Part shown: piece after piece, positions 17,716 through 27,607 of the stretch
How the letters are laid out: the number at the start of each line of letters is the position of its first letter
Numbering within the stretch: the first letter of the stretch is position 1
NCBI RefSeq assembly: GCF_003574485.1
Contig: NZ_QLIT01000115.1
Span: 1 to 37,343 of the forward strand
Source of the DNA: Facilibium subflavum
Lineage (GTDB): Bacteria > Pseudomonadota > Gammaproteobacteria > Francisellales > Francisellaceae
Direction of reading: 5' to 3'
DNA: 37,343 bases
Program-made: the position numbers and the translations under genes
The notes under the pieces: generated by a model
Told to the model about the DNA's origin: nothing
Databases searched by the model: none
Seen by the model: the letters and a program-made list of their open reading frames with translations, nothing else

Positions 17716-19812
17716 TTATGAGTTACGCTTTTTAATGATTTCTTCTGCAATATTGCCTGGGACTTCTGCATATTTCTCAAATTCCATTGAGAATGACGCA
17801 CGCCCTTGAGAAATAGAACGTACATTTGTTGCATAACCAAACATCTCTGCCAACGGCACAGAAGCATTAATAACTTTACCACTTGGATTATCATCCATTC
17901 CGGCAATCATGCCGCGACGACGATTCAAATCACCAATCACATCACCCATGTAGTCTTCAGGTGTAACCACTTCAACTTTCATCATTGGTTCAAGAAGTAC
18001 AGGTGTTGCTTTAGATGCACCGGCTTTAACCGCCATTGATCCTGCGATTTTAAATGCCATTTCAGATGAATCCACATCATGGTATGAACCATCATAAAGC
18101 GTCGCTTTAACATCAATCATTGGATAACCTGCAATCACACCGTTTTCAAGCTGCTCCTCAATACCTTTTGCAACAGCATTGATGTATTCTCTAGGAACAA
18201 CACCACCAACGATTTGATCAACAAATTCAAAACCTTTGCCCATTTCTTGCGGCTCAAGCTTCACCCAAACATGACCGTATTGACCACGGCCACCTGATTG
18301 ACGAACGAATTTACCTTCAGCTTCAACTGGCTTTTTAATCGTTTCACGGTAAGCAACCTGAGGGTTCCCGACATTTGCTTCCACCTTGAATTCACGTTTC
18401 ATACGATCAACAATAATATCCAAGTGAAGCTCACCCATTCCAGAGATAATTGTTTGGCCAGACTCTTCATCCGTTTTTACCCTGAAAGATGGATCTTCCG
18501 CCGCAAGCTTGCCAAGCGCAATCGACATTTTCTCCTGGTCAGCTTTAGATTTTGGCTCTACGGCAACCGAGATCACAGGCTCTGGAAACTCCATACGCTC
18601 CAAGGTAATAATGCTATTTTCATCACACAAGGTATCACCTGTTGTCACCTGTTTTAAACCGATACAAGCAGCAATATCACCAGCGCGAACTTCTTTAATC
18701 TCTTCACGTTTATTAGAATGCATCTGTACGATACGGCCAATACGCTCTTTTTTGCCTTTAACCGGATTATAAACCGAATCACCTGACTTCAGCACACCTG
18801 AATAAACGCGCACAAAAGACAAATTACCAATAAATGGGTCTGTTGCCAGTTTAAATACAAGCGCAGAAAATGGCTCATTATCAGAAGATTTACGCGAGCT
18901 TTCAGTACCATCTTCAAGCTCACCCTTGATTGATGGCACCTCGTTTGGCGCAGGCAAATAACGGATAACCGCATCAAGCACTGCTTGAACACCTTTGTTT
19001 TTAAATGCAGAACCGCAAAATGCCAATACGACCTCATTCGCGATAACACGTTGACGCAACGCAGAATAAATTTCATCATACGTTAGCTCTTCGCCTTCAA
19101 GGTATTTTTCCATCAGCTCTTCATTTGCTTCAGCGGCAGCTTCAACCAATTCTTGACGAAGCTCTTCGGCACGACCTTTAAGCTCAGCTGGAATTTCTTC
19201 CATACGATAAGTAAGGCCATAATCTTCTTCATTCCACATAATCGCTTTCATGTGAACAAGATCGATGACACCCTTGAATTCATCTTCTGCACCAATGTTT
19301 AATTGCATCGGCACAACATTTGCTTTCAAGCGTGTTTTAATTTGACCCACAACACGCTCAAAATCTGCACCCGCACGATCCATTTTATTCACAAACACAA
19401 TACGGGGAACACCATATTTATTCGCCTGGCGCCATACAGTTTCTGATTGTGGCTCAACACCTGAAGAACCACAAAAAACAACTACAGCACCATCTAGAAC
19501 ACGCAGTGAACGCTCAACTTCAATCGTAAAGTCAACGTGCCCTGGTGTGTCAATAATGTTAATACGATGCTTATCAAACTGCTTATCCATGCCTTGCCAG
19601 AACACGGTTGTCGCCGCAGAAGTAATCGTGATACCACGCTCCTGCTCCTGCTCCATCCAGTCCATTGTGGCAGCACCCTCATGGACTTCACCAATTTTAT
19701 GCGTTAAACCAGTGTAGAATAAAACACGCTCAGTTGTGGTGGTTTTCCCAGCATCAACGTGCGCACAAATGCCAATATTTCTATATTTTTCAAGCGGCGT
19801 TACTCGAGACAC
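17716..19812 (-). CDS. fusA: Elongation factor G
   Basis: Ribosomal translocase GTPase, 698 residues (E. coli 704). The GTP motifs are AHVDAGKTT (P-loop, residues 17-25), RGITI in switch I, DTPGHVDF (about 87-94) and NKMDRAGA (about 141). Domains II-V follow, ending with the domain-IV tip region and [11 protein letters not shown]. It is one copy of the standard type, in the str position between rpsG and rpsJ. No tuf follows it. Confidence 0.98.
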   Translation of the reverse strand: MSRVTPLEKYRNIGICAHVDAGKTTTTERVLFYTGLTHKIGEVHEGAATMDWMEQEQERGITITSAATTVFWQGMDKQFDKHRINIIDTPGHVDFTIEVERSLRVLDGAVVVFCGSSGVEPQSETVWRQANKYGVPRIVFVNKMDRAGADFERVVGQIKTRLKANVVPMQLNIGAEDEFKGVIDLVHMKAIMWNEEDYGLTYRMEEIPAELKGRAEELRQELVEAAAEANEELMEKYLEGEELTYDEIYSALRQRVIANEVVLAFCGSAFKNKGVQAVLDAVIRYLPAPNEVPSIKGELEDGTESSRKSSDNEPFSALVFKLATDPFIGNLSFVRVYSGVLKSGDSVYNPVKGKKERIGRIVQMHSNKREEIKEVRAGDIAACIGLKQVTTGDTLCDENSIITLERMEFPEPVISVAVEPKSKADQEKMSIALGKLAAEDPSFRVKTDEESGQTIISGMGELHLDIIVDRMKREFKVEANVGNPQVAYRETIKKPVEAEGKFVRQSGGRGQYGHVWVKLEPQEMGKGFEFVDQIVGGVVPREYINAVAKGIEEQLENGVIAGYPMIDVKATLYDGSYHDVDSSEMAFKIAGSMAVKAGASKATPVLLEPMMKVEVVTPEDYMGDVIGDLNRRRGMIAGMDDNPSGKVINASVPLAEMFGYATNVRSISQGRASFSMEFEKYAEVPGNIAEEIIKKRNS

Positions 19813-19823
19813 GATAAACCCCC

Positions 19824-20306
<483 letters not shown>

Positions 20307-20323
20307 TTATTTCAAAATTAAAC

Positions 20324-20698
20324 TTATGACTTAGGACGCTTAGTACCGTACTTAGAACGGCCTTGCTTACGATCTTTAACACCTGATGTATCAAGCGCAC
20401 CACGAACAGTGTGGTAACGAACACCCGGCAAATCTTTTACACGACCACCGCGGATCAAAATCACGCTGTGCTCTTGAAGGTTGTGGCCTTCACCACCAAT
20501 ATAAGTTGTAACCTCGAAACCACTTGTCAATCTCACACGAGCGACCTTTCTCAAAGCTGAGTTTGGTTTTTTCGGGGTTGTTGTGTAAACGCGCGTACAA
20601 ACGCCACGTCTTTGCGGACATGCCTTTAATGCTGGCACATTCGTCTTAACAACCTTTTTCTTACGCGGTTTGCGCACCAACTGATTAATAGTTGCCAT
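20324..20698 (-). CDS. rpsL: 30S ribosomal protein uS12
   Basis: Decoding-site protein. It has 124 residues, as in E. coli. It contains [30 protein letters not shown] and [33 protein letters not shown]. Lys at the position of E. coli Lys43 (TTPKKPNS) and Lys88 (GRVKDLPG) are wild type, so the common streptomycin-resistance substitutions are absent. It is the first gene of the str operon, with CGGAG before its ATG and a perfect -10 about 60 bp upstream. Confidence 0.98.
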   Translation of the reverse strand: MATINQLVRKPRKKKVVKTNVPALKACPQRRGVCTRVYTTTPKKPNSALRKVARVRLTSGFEVTTYIGGEGHNLQEHSVILIRGGRVKDLPGVRYHTVRGALDTSGVKDRKQGRSKYGTKRPKS

Positions 20699-20758
20699 TA
20701 TTTACTCCGTAGTTTTTTAAACATCAAATCTTTGCATTAAAAATTATAAAGACGCGGA

Positions 20759-20788
20759 ATTATACACACAATCGCACACAAACATCAA
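20759..20788 (-). promoter_or_regulatory. str operon promoter (upstream of rpsL)
   Basis: Minus-strand TTGATG (20788-20783), an 18-bp spacer, and a perfect TATAAT (20764-20759), followed by the GC-rich discriminator TCCGCGTC, as in stringently controlled ribosomal promoters. The leader to rpsL is about 55 bases. The rest of 20699-20970 is AT-rich and must also hold the promoter of the divergent gene at 20971; no second convincing promoter was seen. Confidence 0.75.
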
Positions 20789-20970
20789 TAGGCTGTGTGA
20801 AGTTTTTAAGCAAAAAAGTGAATCACAAATCATTTAAAGTTATGCAAAGAAAAACAAAGATCCAACAGAAAGCAGCTTAATTAAATCATAATGATCAGCA
20901 TAATCTACCCACCATGCTATATTTATACCAACCTGTTTATTTTTAGACATGAATAATCATAGGATACGTC

Positions 20971-21282
20971 ATGAACCAAAAAAAACGCCCTTTTACTCAC
21001 CATTATGCCAGCGCTTTTGATGGCTATTTAAACGTCAATATCGCCTACCCTATATCCGGTATACTTGGTTATCGAGATATTACTTCAAATCACAGCTTTG
21101 CTTCAGCGATAATTTCCCTATCCATTTACTGCTTTGCTGGTATTATTATTTATCTTTGCTCTTATATAACACTGAGCTCTTTTTATATCTATGGGATTAT
21201 TATCCTTATCGTAAGTGTCATTGTTATGGTAATAACCTATAAAGAAATTACGACACTTAATAGCATGGATTTTCGGCATTAA
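20971..21282 (+). CDS. Unknown small two-helix membrane protein
   Basis: This 103-residue protein is not recognised. The N-terminal third is polar and basic at the start (MNQKKRPFTHHY), followed by two hydrophobic stretches at about residues 43-67 and 71-90, then a short polar C-terminus. The charge pattern suggests both ends in the cytoplasm. AGGA eight bases before the ATG supports the start. It is divergent from rpsL and convergent with hslU, on its own. Real gene likely; function unknown. Confidence 0.65.
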   Translation: MNQKKRPFTHHYASAFDGYLNVNIAYPISGILGYRDITSNHSFASAIISLSIYCFAGIIIYLCSYITLSSFYIYGIIILIVSVIVMVITYKEITTLNSMDFRH

Positions 21283-21292
21283 AAAGGAGACA

Positions 21293-21320
21293 GTGTTTAT
21301 GTAAAAATCATCATAAACAC
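21293..21320. terminator. Inverted repeat between convergent genes, possible two-way terminator
   Basis: GTGTTTATG (21293-21301) and CATAAACAC (21312-21320) form a perfect 9-bp inverted repeat with a 10-base loop, in the 72 bp between the unknown membrane protein (plus) and hslU (minus). Neither side has an immediate T-run; on the minus strand five Ts begin about eight bases past the stem. It is AT-rich, so a weak terminator at best. Confidence 0.4.
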
Positions 21321-21354
21321 CCAGGTAATGCTCCAGTTTCGTCAATAGAAATAT

Positions 21355-22704
21355 TTACAGGATATACTGACTTAAATCACGATCTTTTACAAGCGCATTA
21401 AGCTTTTCATTAACATAAGATGCATCAATTGCAATAACTTTATCCGCACGATCAGGCGCATCATAAGACAACTCCTCAAGTAATCGCTCAAGCAATGTAT
21501 GAAGCCTTCTTGCACCAATATTTTCCACCTCTTCATTAACATGATAAGCAATCTCTGCAATGCGTTTGATTGCATCATCACTAAAGCTTACTTCAATGTT
21601 TTCTGTTTTAAGCAGGGCTATATACTGCTTAATCAATGAATAATCTGGCTCTGTGAGAATTTTCACAAAATCATCTATCGTCAGTGAACGAAGCTCCACG
21701 CGAATCGGTAAACGGCCTTGCAGCTCAGGAATTAAATCTGAAGGCTTTGCAACATGAAAAGCACCTGAACCAATAAATAGAATATGGTCGGTTTTAATCA
21801 TGCCATATTTTGTTGATACGGTTGATCCTTCAACAAGCGGCAAAAGATCACGCTGAACACCTTCTCTTGAGACATCCCCACCACGATTTTCACCTTTCTT
21901 ACACACCTTATCAATCTCATCAATAAAAACAATTCCATTTTGCTCAACGGCTTCAACGGCTTTGGCTTTAATATCATCTTCATTGACAAGTTTACTTGCC
22001 TCTTCATCCTGCAAAAACTTTAATGCCTTTGCAACTTTCACCTTACGGCGCTTTTTCTTATCAGAGCCCATTGACGCGAACATATCCTGCAATTGACTGG
22101 TCATATCTTCCATGCCAGGCGGGCCCATGATCTCCATACTCATCTTAGGTGCGGCAAACTCAATCTCAATTTCCTTATCATCCAGCTCACCGGCCTTAAG
22201 CTTCTTTCTAAATAACTGTCTGGTGCTGCTTTCTGTTTTCTCATCAGCGTCAACCGGCTCATTTGCAAAACCAACTTTGGCTTCTCTTGCCGGTGGTAAA
22301 AGTGCATCAAGCACTCTTTCTTCAGCTAACTCATGGGCTCTTGCTGCCACTTTTGCTTTTTCCTGCTCACGGTACATCTTAATTGAAATATCTGCCAAAT
22401 CACGAATAATGGATTCAACATCTTTTCCAACATAACCAACTTCGGTGAACTTGGTTGCCTCAATTTTAATAAATGGCGCATTTGCAAGCTTGGCCAGGCG
22501 TCTTGCAATCTCCGTTTTTCCTACACCTGTAGGCCCAATCATTAAAATATTTTTAGGGGTGACTTCTTGGCGCATATTTTCTTCTAGCTGCATCCTGCGC
22601 CAGCGGTTTCTTAGGGCAACCGCAACTGCCTTTTTTGCATCACTTTGACCAATAATAAATCGATCCAGCTCAGTAACTATTTGTTTTGGTGTCATATGTG
22701 ACAT
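21355..22704 (-). CDS. hslU: ATP-dependent protease ATPase subunit HslU
   Basis: AAA+ unfoldase that feeds substrates into HslV. It has 449 residues (E. coli 443). It starts [20 protein letters not shown], has Walker A GPTGVGKT (57-64), the pore motif GYVGKDVE, the I-domain insert in the middle, Walker B FIDEID (about 260), and the sensor-region RFGR-like arginines. The C-terminus DLSQYIL is of the type that inserts into HslV. It follows hslV by 34 bp in one operon. Confidence 0.98.
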   Translation of the reverse strand: MSHMTPKQIVTELDRFIIGQSDAKKAVAVALRNRWRRMQLEENMRQEVTPKNILMIGPTGVGKTEIARRLAKLANAPFIKIEATKFTEVGYVGKDVESIIRDLADISIKMYREQEKAKVAARAHELAEERVLDALLPPAREAKVGFANEPVDADEKTESSTRQLFRKKLKAGELDDKEIEIEFAAPKMSMEIMGPPGMEDMTSQLQDMFASMGSDKKKRRKVKVAKALKFLQDEEASKLVNEDDIKAKAVEAVEQNGIVFIDEIDKVCKKGENRGGDVSREGVQRDLLPLVEGSTVSTKYGMIKTDHILFIGSGAFHVAKPSDLIPELQGRLPIRVELRSLTIDDFVKILTEPDYSLIKQYIALLKTENIEVSFSDDAIKRIAEIAYHVNEEVENIGARRLHTLLERLLEELSYDAPDRADKVIAIDASYVNEKLNALVKDRDLSQYIL

Positions 22705-22738
22705 AAATTAACCTCTTCAACGCTTTAACATAAATAAA

Positions 22739-23299
22739 TTAAGAAACACTAACCGCTTTATTCGGCAAGCTTTCAATCGTTAGATTATGGTTGGTATAAA
22801 TACAGATATCTGCAGCAATGCTTAAACTTTTCTCAACGATTTCTCGCGCTGATAGTTTTGTGTTAGCAATCAACGCATGGGCTGCAGATTTTGCATAAGC
22901 CGAGCCTGAACCAATAGACAAAACACCCTGCTCATCAGCTGCCATCACATCTCCGGCACCTGAAATAAGCAAAGACTTATTCTCATCAGCCACAATCAAC
23001 ATTGCTTCAAATTTACTCATCATTCGATCCAGGCGCCATTCTCGCACCATCTCAACAGAAGCGCGTTCCAGATTTCCTTGATAATATTCAAGCTTTTGTT
23101 CAAACTTTTCAAATAACGTAAACGCATCGGCGGTTGATCCGGCAAAGCCAGTCAATACTTTACCATCGCTTAGGCGTCTGACTTTTACAATATTATCTTT
23201 TGCAACCGTATGGCCAAGCGTTGCCTGCCCATCACCACCGATCACGACTTCATTATCACGTCGCACACATAAAATTGTTGTGCCTTTCATTACTTCCAT
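22739..23299 (-). CDS. hslV: ATP-dependent protease peptidase subunit HslV
   Basis: Proteasome-beta-like peptidase, 186 residues. The catalytic Thr is the first T of GTTILCVRR, reached after removal of MEVMKG. The same six-residue leader length occurs in HslV forms starting MEQFHG, so I keep the first ATG. GAGGAG lies three bases before it; an ATG three codons later would put the site 12 bases away. It contains [38 protein letters not shown] and [12 protein letters not shown]. First gene of hslVU. Confidence 0.97.
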   Translation of the reverse strand: MEVMKGTTILCVRRDNEVVIGGDGQATLGHTVAKDNIVKVRRLSDGKVLTGFAGSTADAFTLFEKFEQKLEYYQGNLERASVEMVREWRLDRMMSKFEAMLIVADENKSLLISGAGDVMAADEQGVLSIGSGSAYAKSAAHALIANTKLSAREIVEKSLSIAADICIYTNHNLTIESLPNKAVSVS

Positions 23300-23530
23300 A
23301 AGCTCCTCATTACTTTGCTTGTTCTATCACAAACCATACAAAATTTTGCCATATTACAATATTAATAAGCCGCCTTACAGGCTTTTTGCTTACAATTAAA
23401 ATTTGCACAATGGCTTATGTTTGGTGTCTTGCTTTTAAAAAAACATTCTATCTAGATTGCGCTAAAAGCTAAAATTACAAGTCAAAATTATAAAATATTT
23501 TCCCCACCCCTTTGTCTGCAATTGTAACAA
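23300..23530. other. Divergent hslV-gatC intergenic region
   Basis: About 300 bp between divergent hslV and gatC, AT-rich. On the hslV side I looked for the heat-shock pattern (CTTGAAA spaced to CCCCAT) and did not see it, nor a convincing sigma-70 pair. A short repeat AAGCC/GGCTT (around 23368-23386) is too weak to call. The gatC promoter is listed separately. Confidence 0.5.
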
Positions 23531-23559
23531 TTCCATGTTTTTACGCACAATGCTATGAT
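23531..23559 (+). promoter_or_regulatory. gatCAB promoter with extended -10
   Basis: TTCCAT (23531-23536), a 17-bp spacer ending in TGC, then TATGAT (23554-23559): an extended -10 (TGnTATGAT) with a poor -35. Transcription would start near 23566, leaving a leader of about 30 bases. Confidence 0.55.
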
Positions 23560-23597
23560 AACCTTTATGGTATTGATGAATAATTTATTTAATAATA

Positions 23598-23885
23598 ATG
23601 GCTATTTCACAAAACGAACTTTATCGTATTTTAGGCTTGTCAAAACTTGCAGCAGATGAGCAAACACTTCAAACTTATACCGATGATCTGAACAATGTGC
23701 TGCAACTACTCGATAGTATCCATCATATCGATACAGATCAGATAAAACCCATGGTCTCGCCTTTACAAACCGGTGCGCACTTACGCCCAGATATCGCAAC
23801 AAAACAAAATAATGAATCAACGTTTTCATCATTTGCACCTCACTATGAGCAGTCACATTTTATCGTACCTAAAGTCATTGAATAA
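23598..23885 (+). CDS. gatC: Asp/Glu-tRNA amidotransferase subunit C
   Basis: Small subunit that belts GatA to GatB in the GatCAB amidotransferase, which converts Glu-tRNA(Gln) or Asp-tRNA(Asn) to the amide form. It has 95 residues, normal for the family. The N-terminal helix (LYRILGLSKLAADEQTLQ, YTDDLNNVLQLLDSI) and the IKPMVSP and HLRPD segments are typical. There is no Shine-Dalgarno: the leader ahead of the ATG is only A and T. It is 24 bp before gatA. Confidence 0.93.
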   Translation: MAISQNELYRILGLSKLAADEQTLQTYTDDLNNVLQLLDSIHHIDTDQIKPMVSPLQTGAHLRPDIATKQNNESTFSSFAPHYEQSHFIVPKVIE

Positions 23886-23909
23886 CCCCATTCCAAAGAG
23901 ATACACATA

Positions 23910-25364
23910 ATGAGCTTATTAAAAAACCTTCGAGAGCAACTGGATAGAAAAGCAATTTCATCGGTTGAATTAACACAACATTATTTACAACAGATTAAGA
24001 CTAAAAACCCCTCGTTAAATGCGTTTATCACGGTAACAAAAGACCATGCACTTCAACAAGCCAAAAAGGCTGATGATATAATACAGCAAGGCAAACAAAC
24101 CTTTTTAACAGGTATTCCAATTGCCCATAAGGATAATTTTTGCACCAAAGGTATTCTTACAAGTTGCGCATCAAAGATATTAAGCAATTTCCACGCCCCT
24201 TTTAACGCAACGATTGTCCAGCGACTTGAAGACCAAGGCATGATCATGCTTGGCAAGACCAATATGGATGAGTTCGGCATGGGCTCATCCAATGAAAACA
24301 GTTTTTATGGGGCTGCGAAAAACCCATGGCGCCTGACACATGTTACTGGGGGTTCCTCAGGTGGCTCGGCATGTAGTGTTGCTGCAGAGCTTACCCCCAT
24401 TGCCACAGGCAGTGATACTGGTGGCTCAGTCAGACAACCTGCTGGATTTTGCGGTGCAACCGGCATGAAGCCAACTTATGGCAGCGTTTCCCGCTATGGT
24501 TTGATCGCTTATGCATCCTCTTTTGACCAGGCAGGGGTCATTGGGAAAGATGCCTATGATATAAGCCAGGTCTTAACTGCAATGGCCGGGATAGATGAAA
24601 ACGATGGCACAAGTGTCAAAACGCCAGATGATCTGTTTACTCAAGATCTCTCCTTAGCACCCCAAAAACGCAGTATTGGTGTTGATATGCAATTGTTATC
24701 TCAGCTTGATAGCAAAGCCCAAGCACTACTACAAAACGCTATTGAGGTGTTTAAGTCACAAGGTTATACCATAAAAGAAATTCAGCTGCCTGATCTTCAT
24801 ACGGCAGTATCGACTTATTATATTCTGGCACCAGCAGAAGCTGCAACGAACCTGGCACGCTTTGATGGTGTACGTTATGGCTTTCAAGATAAAAATGCAG
24901 ACAATCTGGATAGCCTTTATACGAACACAAGAAGCCAGGGCTTTGGTAATGAGGTTAAACGACGAATTGTGATTGGCAACTACGTGCTTGCTGCCAGTCA
25001 GTATGATGCCTATTACCATAAAGCACAGCAAATTCGTCGGAAAATATTTGACCAGTTTGCTGCTTTATACCAAAGCGTTGATATGGTTTTATTACCAACC
25101 ACCACAAGTTGTGCCTTTGAAATTGGCGCGCAAAAAGACCCTGTTCGCACCTATCTAGGTGATATGTATACCGTTATAGCAAACTTGACCGGTGCACCAG
25201 CAATCGCATTTCCAATTGGCCAACTTGATAATCTTCCTTTTGGTGCACAGCTTATGGCAAATAACTTCCAGGATTATCTGTTAACACAAGCCGTTCACCA
25301 CTTCCAACAGCATACAGACTTTCATTTATATGATTCTGACAAACAAAAAGGAGTAGCAATATGA
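23910..25364 (+). CDS. gatA: Asp/Glu-tRNA amidotransferase subunit A
   Basis: Amidase-signature subunit that releases ammonia from glutamine for GatB. It has 484 residues. The Ser-cisSer-Lys triad is visible: Lys74 in AHKDNF, Ser149 in GGSSGGSA and Ser173 in GSDTGGSVRQPA. The full signature region and the C-terminal NLTGAPAIAFPIG segment are present, so it is intact. AAAGAG lies upstream of the ATG. It overlaps gatB by four bases (ATGA), so the two are translationally coupled. Confidence 0.98.
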   Translation: MSLLKNLREQLDRKAISSVELTQHYLQQIKTKNPSLNAFITVTKDHALQQAKKADDIIQQGKQTFLTGIPIAHKDNFCTKGILTSCASKILSNFHAPFNATIVQRLEDQGMIMLGKTNMDEFGMGSSNENSFYGAAKNPWRLTHVTGGSSGGSACSVAAELTPIATGSDTGGSVRQPAGFCGATGMKPTYGSVSRYGLIAYASSFDQAGVIGKDAYDISQVLTAMAGIDENDGTSVKTPDDLFTQDLSLAPQKRSIGVDMQLLSQLDSKAQALLQNAIEVFKSQGYTIKEIQLPDLHTAVSTYYILAPAEAATNLARFDGVRYGFQDKNADNLDSLYTNTRSQGFGNEVKRRIVIGNYVLAASQYDAYYHKAQQIRRKIFDQFAALYQSVDMVLLPTTTSCAFEIGAQKDPVRTYLGDMYTVIANLTGAPAIAFPIGQLDNLPFGAQLMANNFQDYLLTQAVHHFQQHTDFHLYDSDKQKGVAI

Positions 25365-26785
25365 GCTTTGAAATGGTGATTGGTTTAGAAGTTCATATTC
25401 AACTGCAAACCCAATCCAAAATATTCTCAAGTGCGCCAACAAAATATGGCCAGGCACCTAATATACAAGTCTCCTGGGTTGATTTAGCCATGCCAGGCAC
25501 ATTACCTGTGATCAACAAAAAGGCTGTTGAAATGGCAATCATGTTTGCCCTTGCCACTAAAGCATATATCTCGCCAGATAGCTTTTTTGCTCGTAAAAAC
25601 TATTTTTATCCAGACTTGCCTAAGGGCTATCAAATCAGTCAATCAAACAATCCTATCGTACAAAATGGTCAGATTGAAATTCTAACATACAGTGGCAAAA
25701 AGGTTATTCATATTGAACGGGCGCACTTAGAAGAAGATGCTGGAAAGTCTGTGCATGACTTTCTTGGCAGTGAAACTGGGCTTGATTATAACCGTGCCGG
25801 CACGCCTTTACTGGAGATTGTGACCAAACCTGATTTTCGCAGCGCTGATGAAGTCGTGAGTTTTTTGAAAACACTTCATCAGATGGTACGCCATTTGGGC
25901 ATTTGTGATGGTAACATGCAAGAAGGTTCATTTCGATGTGATGTTAATCTCTCAGTCAAAAAACCTGAGGACCCACAACTTGGCACACGCGTAGAAATGA
26001 AGAACATCAACTCCTTCCGATTTATTCGCCAGGCCATTGCATATGAATTTAATCGCCAGGTCAAGCGGATTGAAAGGGGGCAAAAAATCACCCAGCAAAC
26101 ACGCCTATATGATCCAGATAAGGATGAAACGCGCCCGATGCGAGATAAGGAAGATGCCTTTGACTATCGCTACTTTCCTGATCCTGATTTATTACCTATC
26201 TTAATAAATGATACGATGATTGAACAAATAAAAGCAAAAATGCCCATGCTTGCAAATAAGCGCCAGGAGAAATACCAAAAAGTACTCGGTAGCGATGAAG
26301 TTGCATTTTTAATGGATAATCCAGCCATTGCCAACTATTATGATGAAGTATGTAACAGCATTGCGCCAAAACAGGCATATAACTGGGTAAGCATAGAACT
26401 TCAAGCACTTTTTAATCGCCTGCAACGCACTTTTGATCCCACAGCAATCCCTGCAGATATATTGATTGAAATTATCCAAAAGATTAATGATGATACGATT
26501 TCAATCGCCGCAGCCAAAAAGGTCTTACAAAGCTATTATGAATCGCCTCACACGATTGATAAAATCATTGACAAGCTGGGACTTCGCCAAAGTAGTGACA
26601 CCACTTTGATCGAATCACTTGCTGATGAGATTATTGCTAATAATCCACAGCAGGTTGCCGATTTTCATGCGGGGAAAACAAAACTGCTTGGCTTCTTTGT
26701 TGGTCAAATCATGAAGCAAAGCAAAGGGCAAGCTAACCCAAAACAGGTAAATGAAGTTGTTTTAAAAAAGCTTTCTACCACTTAA
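25361..26785 (+). CDS. gatB: Asp/Glu-tRNA amidotransferase subunit B
   Basis: tRNA-binding kinase and transamidase subunit. It has 474 residues. It contains GLEVHIQLQTQSKIFS, PGTLPVINKKAVE, YFYPDLPKGYQISQ, HLEEDAGKS, DYNRAGTPLLEIVTKPD, GNMQEGSFRCDVN and the C-terminal YqeY-like tail ending GFFVGQIMKQSKGQANP, which docks tRNA. AAAGGAG before the ATG lies within gatA. It is complete. Its presence in a gammaproteobacterium suggests indirect charging of tRNA(Gln) or tRNA(Asn); which one cannot be told from here. Confidence 0.98.
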   Translation: MSFEMVIGLEVHIQLQTQSKIFSSAPTKYGQAPNIQVSWVDLAMPGTLPVINKKAVEMAIMFALATKAYISPDSFFARKNYFYPDLPKGYQISQSNNPIVQNGQIEILTYSGKKVIHIERAHLEEDAGKSVHDFLGSETGLDYNRAGTPLLEIVTKPDFRSADEVVSFLKTLHQMVRHLGICDGNMQEGSFRCDVNLSVKKPEDPQLGTRVEMKNINSFRFIRQAIAYEFNRQVKRIERGQKITQQTRLYDPDKDETRPMRDKEDAFDYRYFPDPDLLPILINDTMIEQIKAKMPMLANKRQEKYQKVLGSDEVAFLMDNPAIANYYDEVCNSIAPKQAYNWVSIELQALFNRLQRTFDPTAIPADILIEIIQKINDDTISIAAAKKVLQSYYESPHTIDKIIDKLGLRQSSDTTLIESLADEIIANNPQQVADFHAGKTKLLGFFVGQIMKQSKGQANPKQVNEVVLKKLSTT

Positions 26786-26818
26786 GTTTCTTTATAACCG
26801 AGGATAAGTGATATTTTT
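26779..26818 (+). terminator. Weak candidate terminator after gatB
   Basis: CACTTA (26779-26784) and TAAGTG (26805-26810) can pair over a 20-base loop, followed by ATATTTTT. The first arm includes the gatB stop. The stem is short and AT-rich, so this is only a candidate. Confidence 0.3.
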
Positions 26819-26892
26819 CATACAATAGGCTTGTATTAAAGGTTAAGCTGCGCAAGAATAATAAGATAACAAAACATAACGTAAATACATCG

Positions 26893-27534
26893 ATGCTTAT
26901 CTTCTCTTTACTCAGCCTTTTAATATTGCAACTTTTAGGCGTTATGCTGCCAGGTCCTGACTTTTTTATGGTGTTACGGTTTTCACTAAAGCTTGGCCGC
27001 AATGCCGCACTTGTTGTTTCAAGTGGTATTGCCAGTGGCGTCTTAATCTATTCAAGCCTGGTTGTTTTATTTCTTGGTTATTTAAGTGATAATTTTTTAT
27101 CAGCCATCCGGTGGATTGGCTTATTTGGCGGAATTTATTTGCTTTATATTGCTTATCACTGCTTTAAAGCGGCTCCTTCTGCAAATACTGCCATACACAA
27201 CCAAACACCAAAAGTAGAAATCTCACGTAAGCACCTGTATTTAACAGGTCTGGGTTGCAATCTGTCAAACCCAAAAGTGATTATTTTCTTTGCAAGCTTT
27301 TTGCCTTTATTCGTCATGAAATCAAGCGCCTTATGGTACCATGTAAGCATTATTGCGATCATGTTCTTAAGCACTTTACTCTGGTTTAGCTTTGTCGCCT
27401 GTGTCATGGGGTATCATCGTATTCGATCATTATTTATTAACCACATGAACAAGCTTGAGAAAGGTTTTGGTGTCCTATTAGTTCTTTTTGCTTGTCTGCT
27501 GTTTTATGAGTTCTTCTCTGCCTACCACTTTTAA
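26893..27534 (+). CDS. LysE/RhtB family amino-acid exporter
   Basis: Inner-membrane exporter of the LysE superfamily, 213 residues with about six hydrophobic segments. The family signature near the N-terminus is MLPGPDFFMVLRFSLKLGRNAALVVSSGIASG, then GGIYLLYIAYHCFK, a charged linker, and CNLSNPKVIIFFASFLPLF in the second half. Substrates in this family are amino acids or related compounds; which one is not readable. There is no clear ribosome binding site before the ATG. It is convergent with putP. Confidence 0.88.
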   Translation: MLIFSLLSLLILQLLGVMLPGPDFFMVLRFSLKLGRNAALVVSSGIASGVLIYSSLVVLFLGYLSDNFLSAIRWIGLFGGIYLLYIAYHCFKAAPSANTAIHNQTPKVEISRKHLYLTGLGCNLSNPKVIIFFASFLPLFVMKSSALWYHVSIIAIMFLSTLLWFSFVACVMGYHRIRSLFINHMNKLEKGFGVLLVLFACLLFYEFFSAYHF

Positions 27535-27607
27535 CAACACAACCTGTATTTATAAAACTGACACCCTGACCAATAACAATCCACCCAAGGCTGCAATAGC
27601 GTTAGCG

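Noticed and set aside
23300-23597. Heat-shock (sigma-32) promoter for hslVU
   Set aside because: Looked for CTTGAAA spaced to CCCCAT on the minus strand; not seen. The C-rich stretch near 23502 is on the other strand and has no matching -35.
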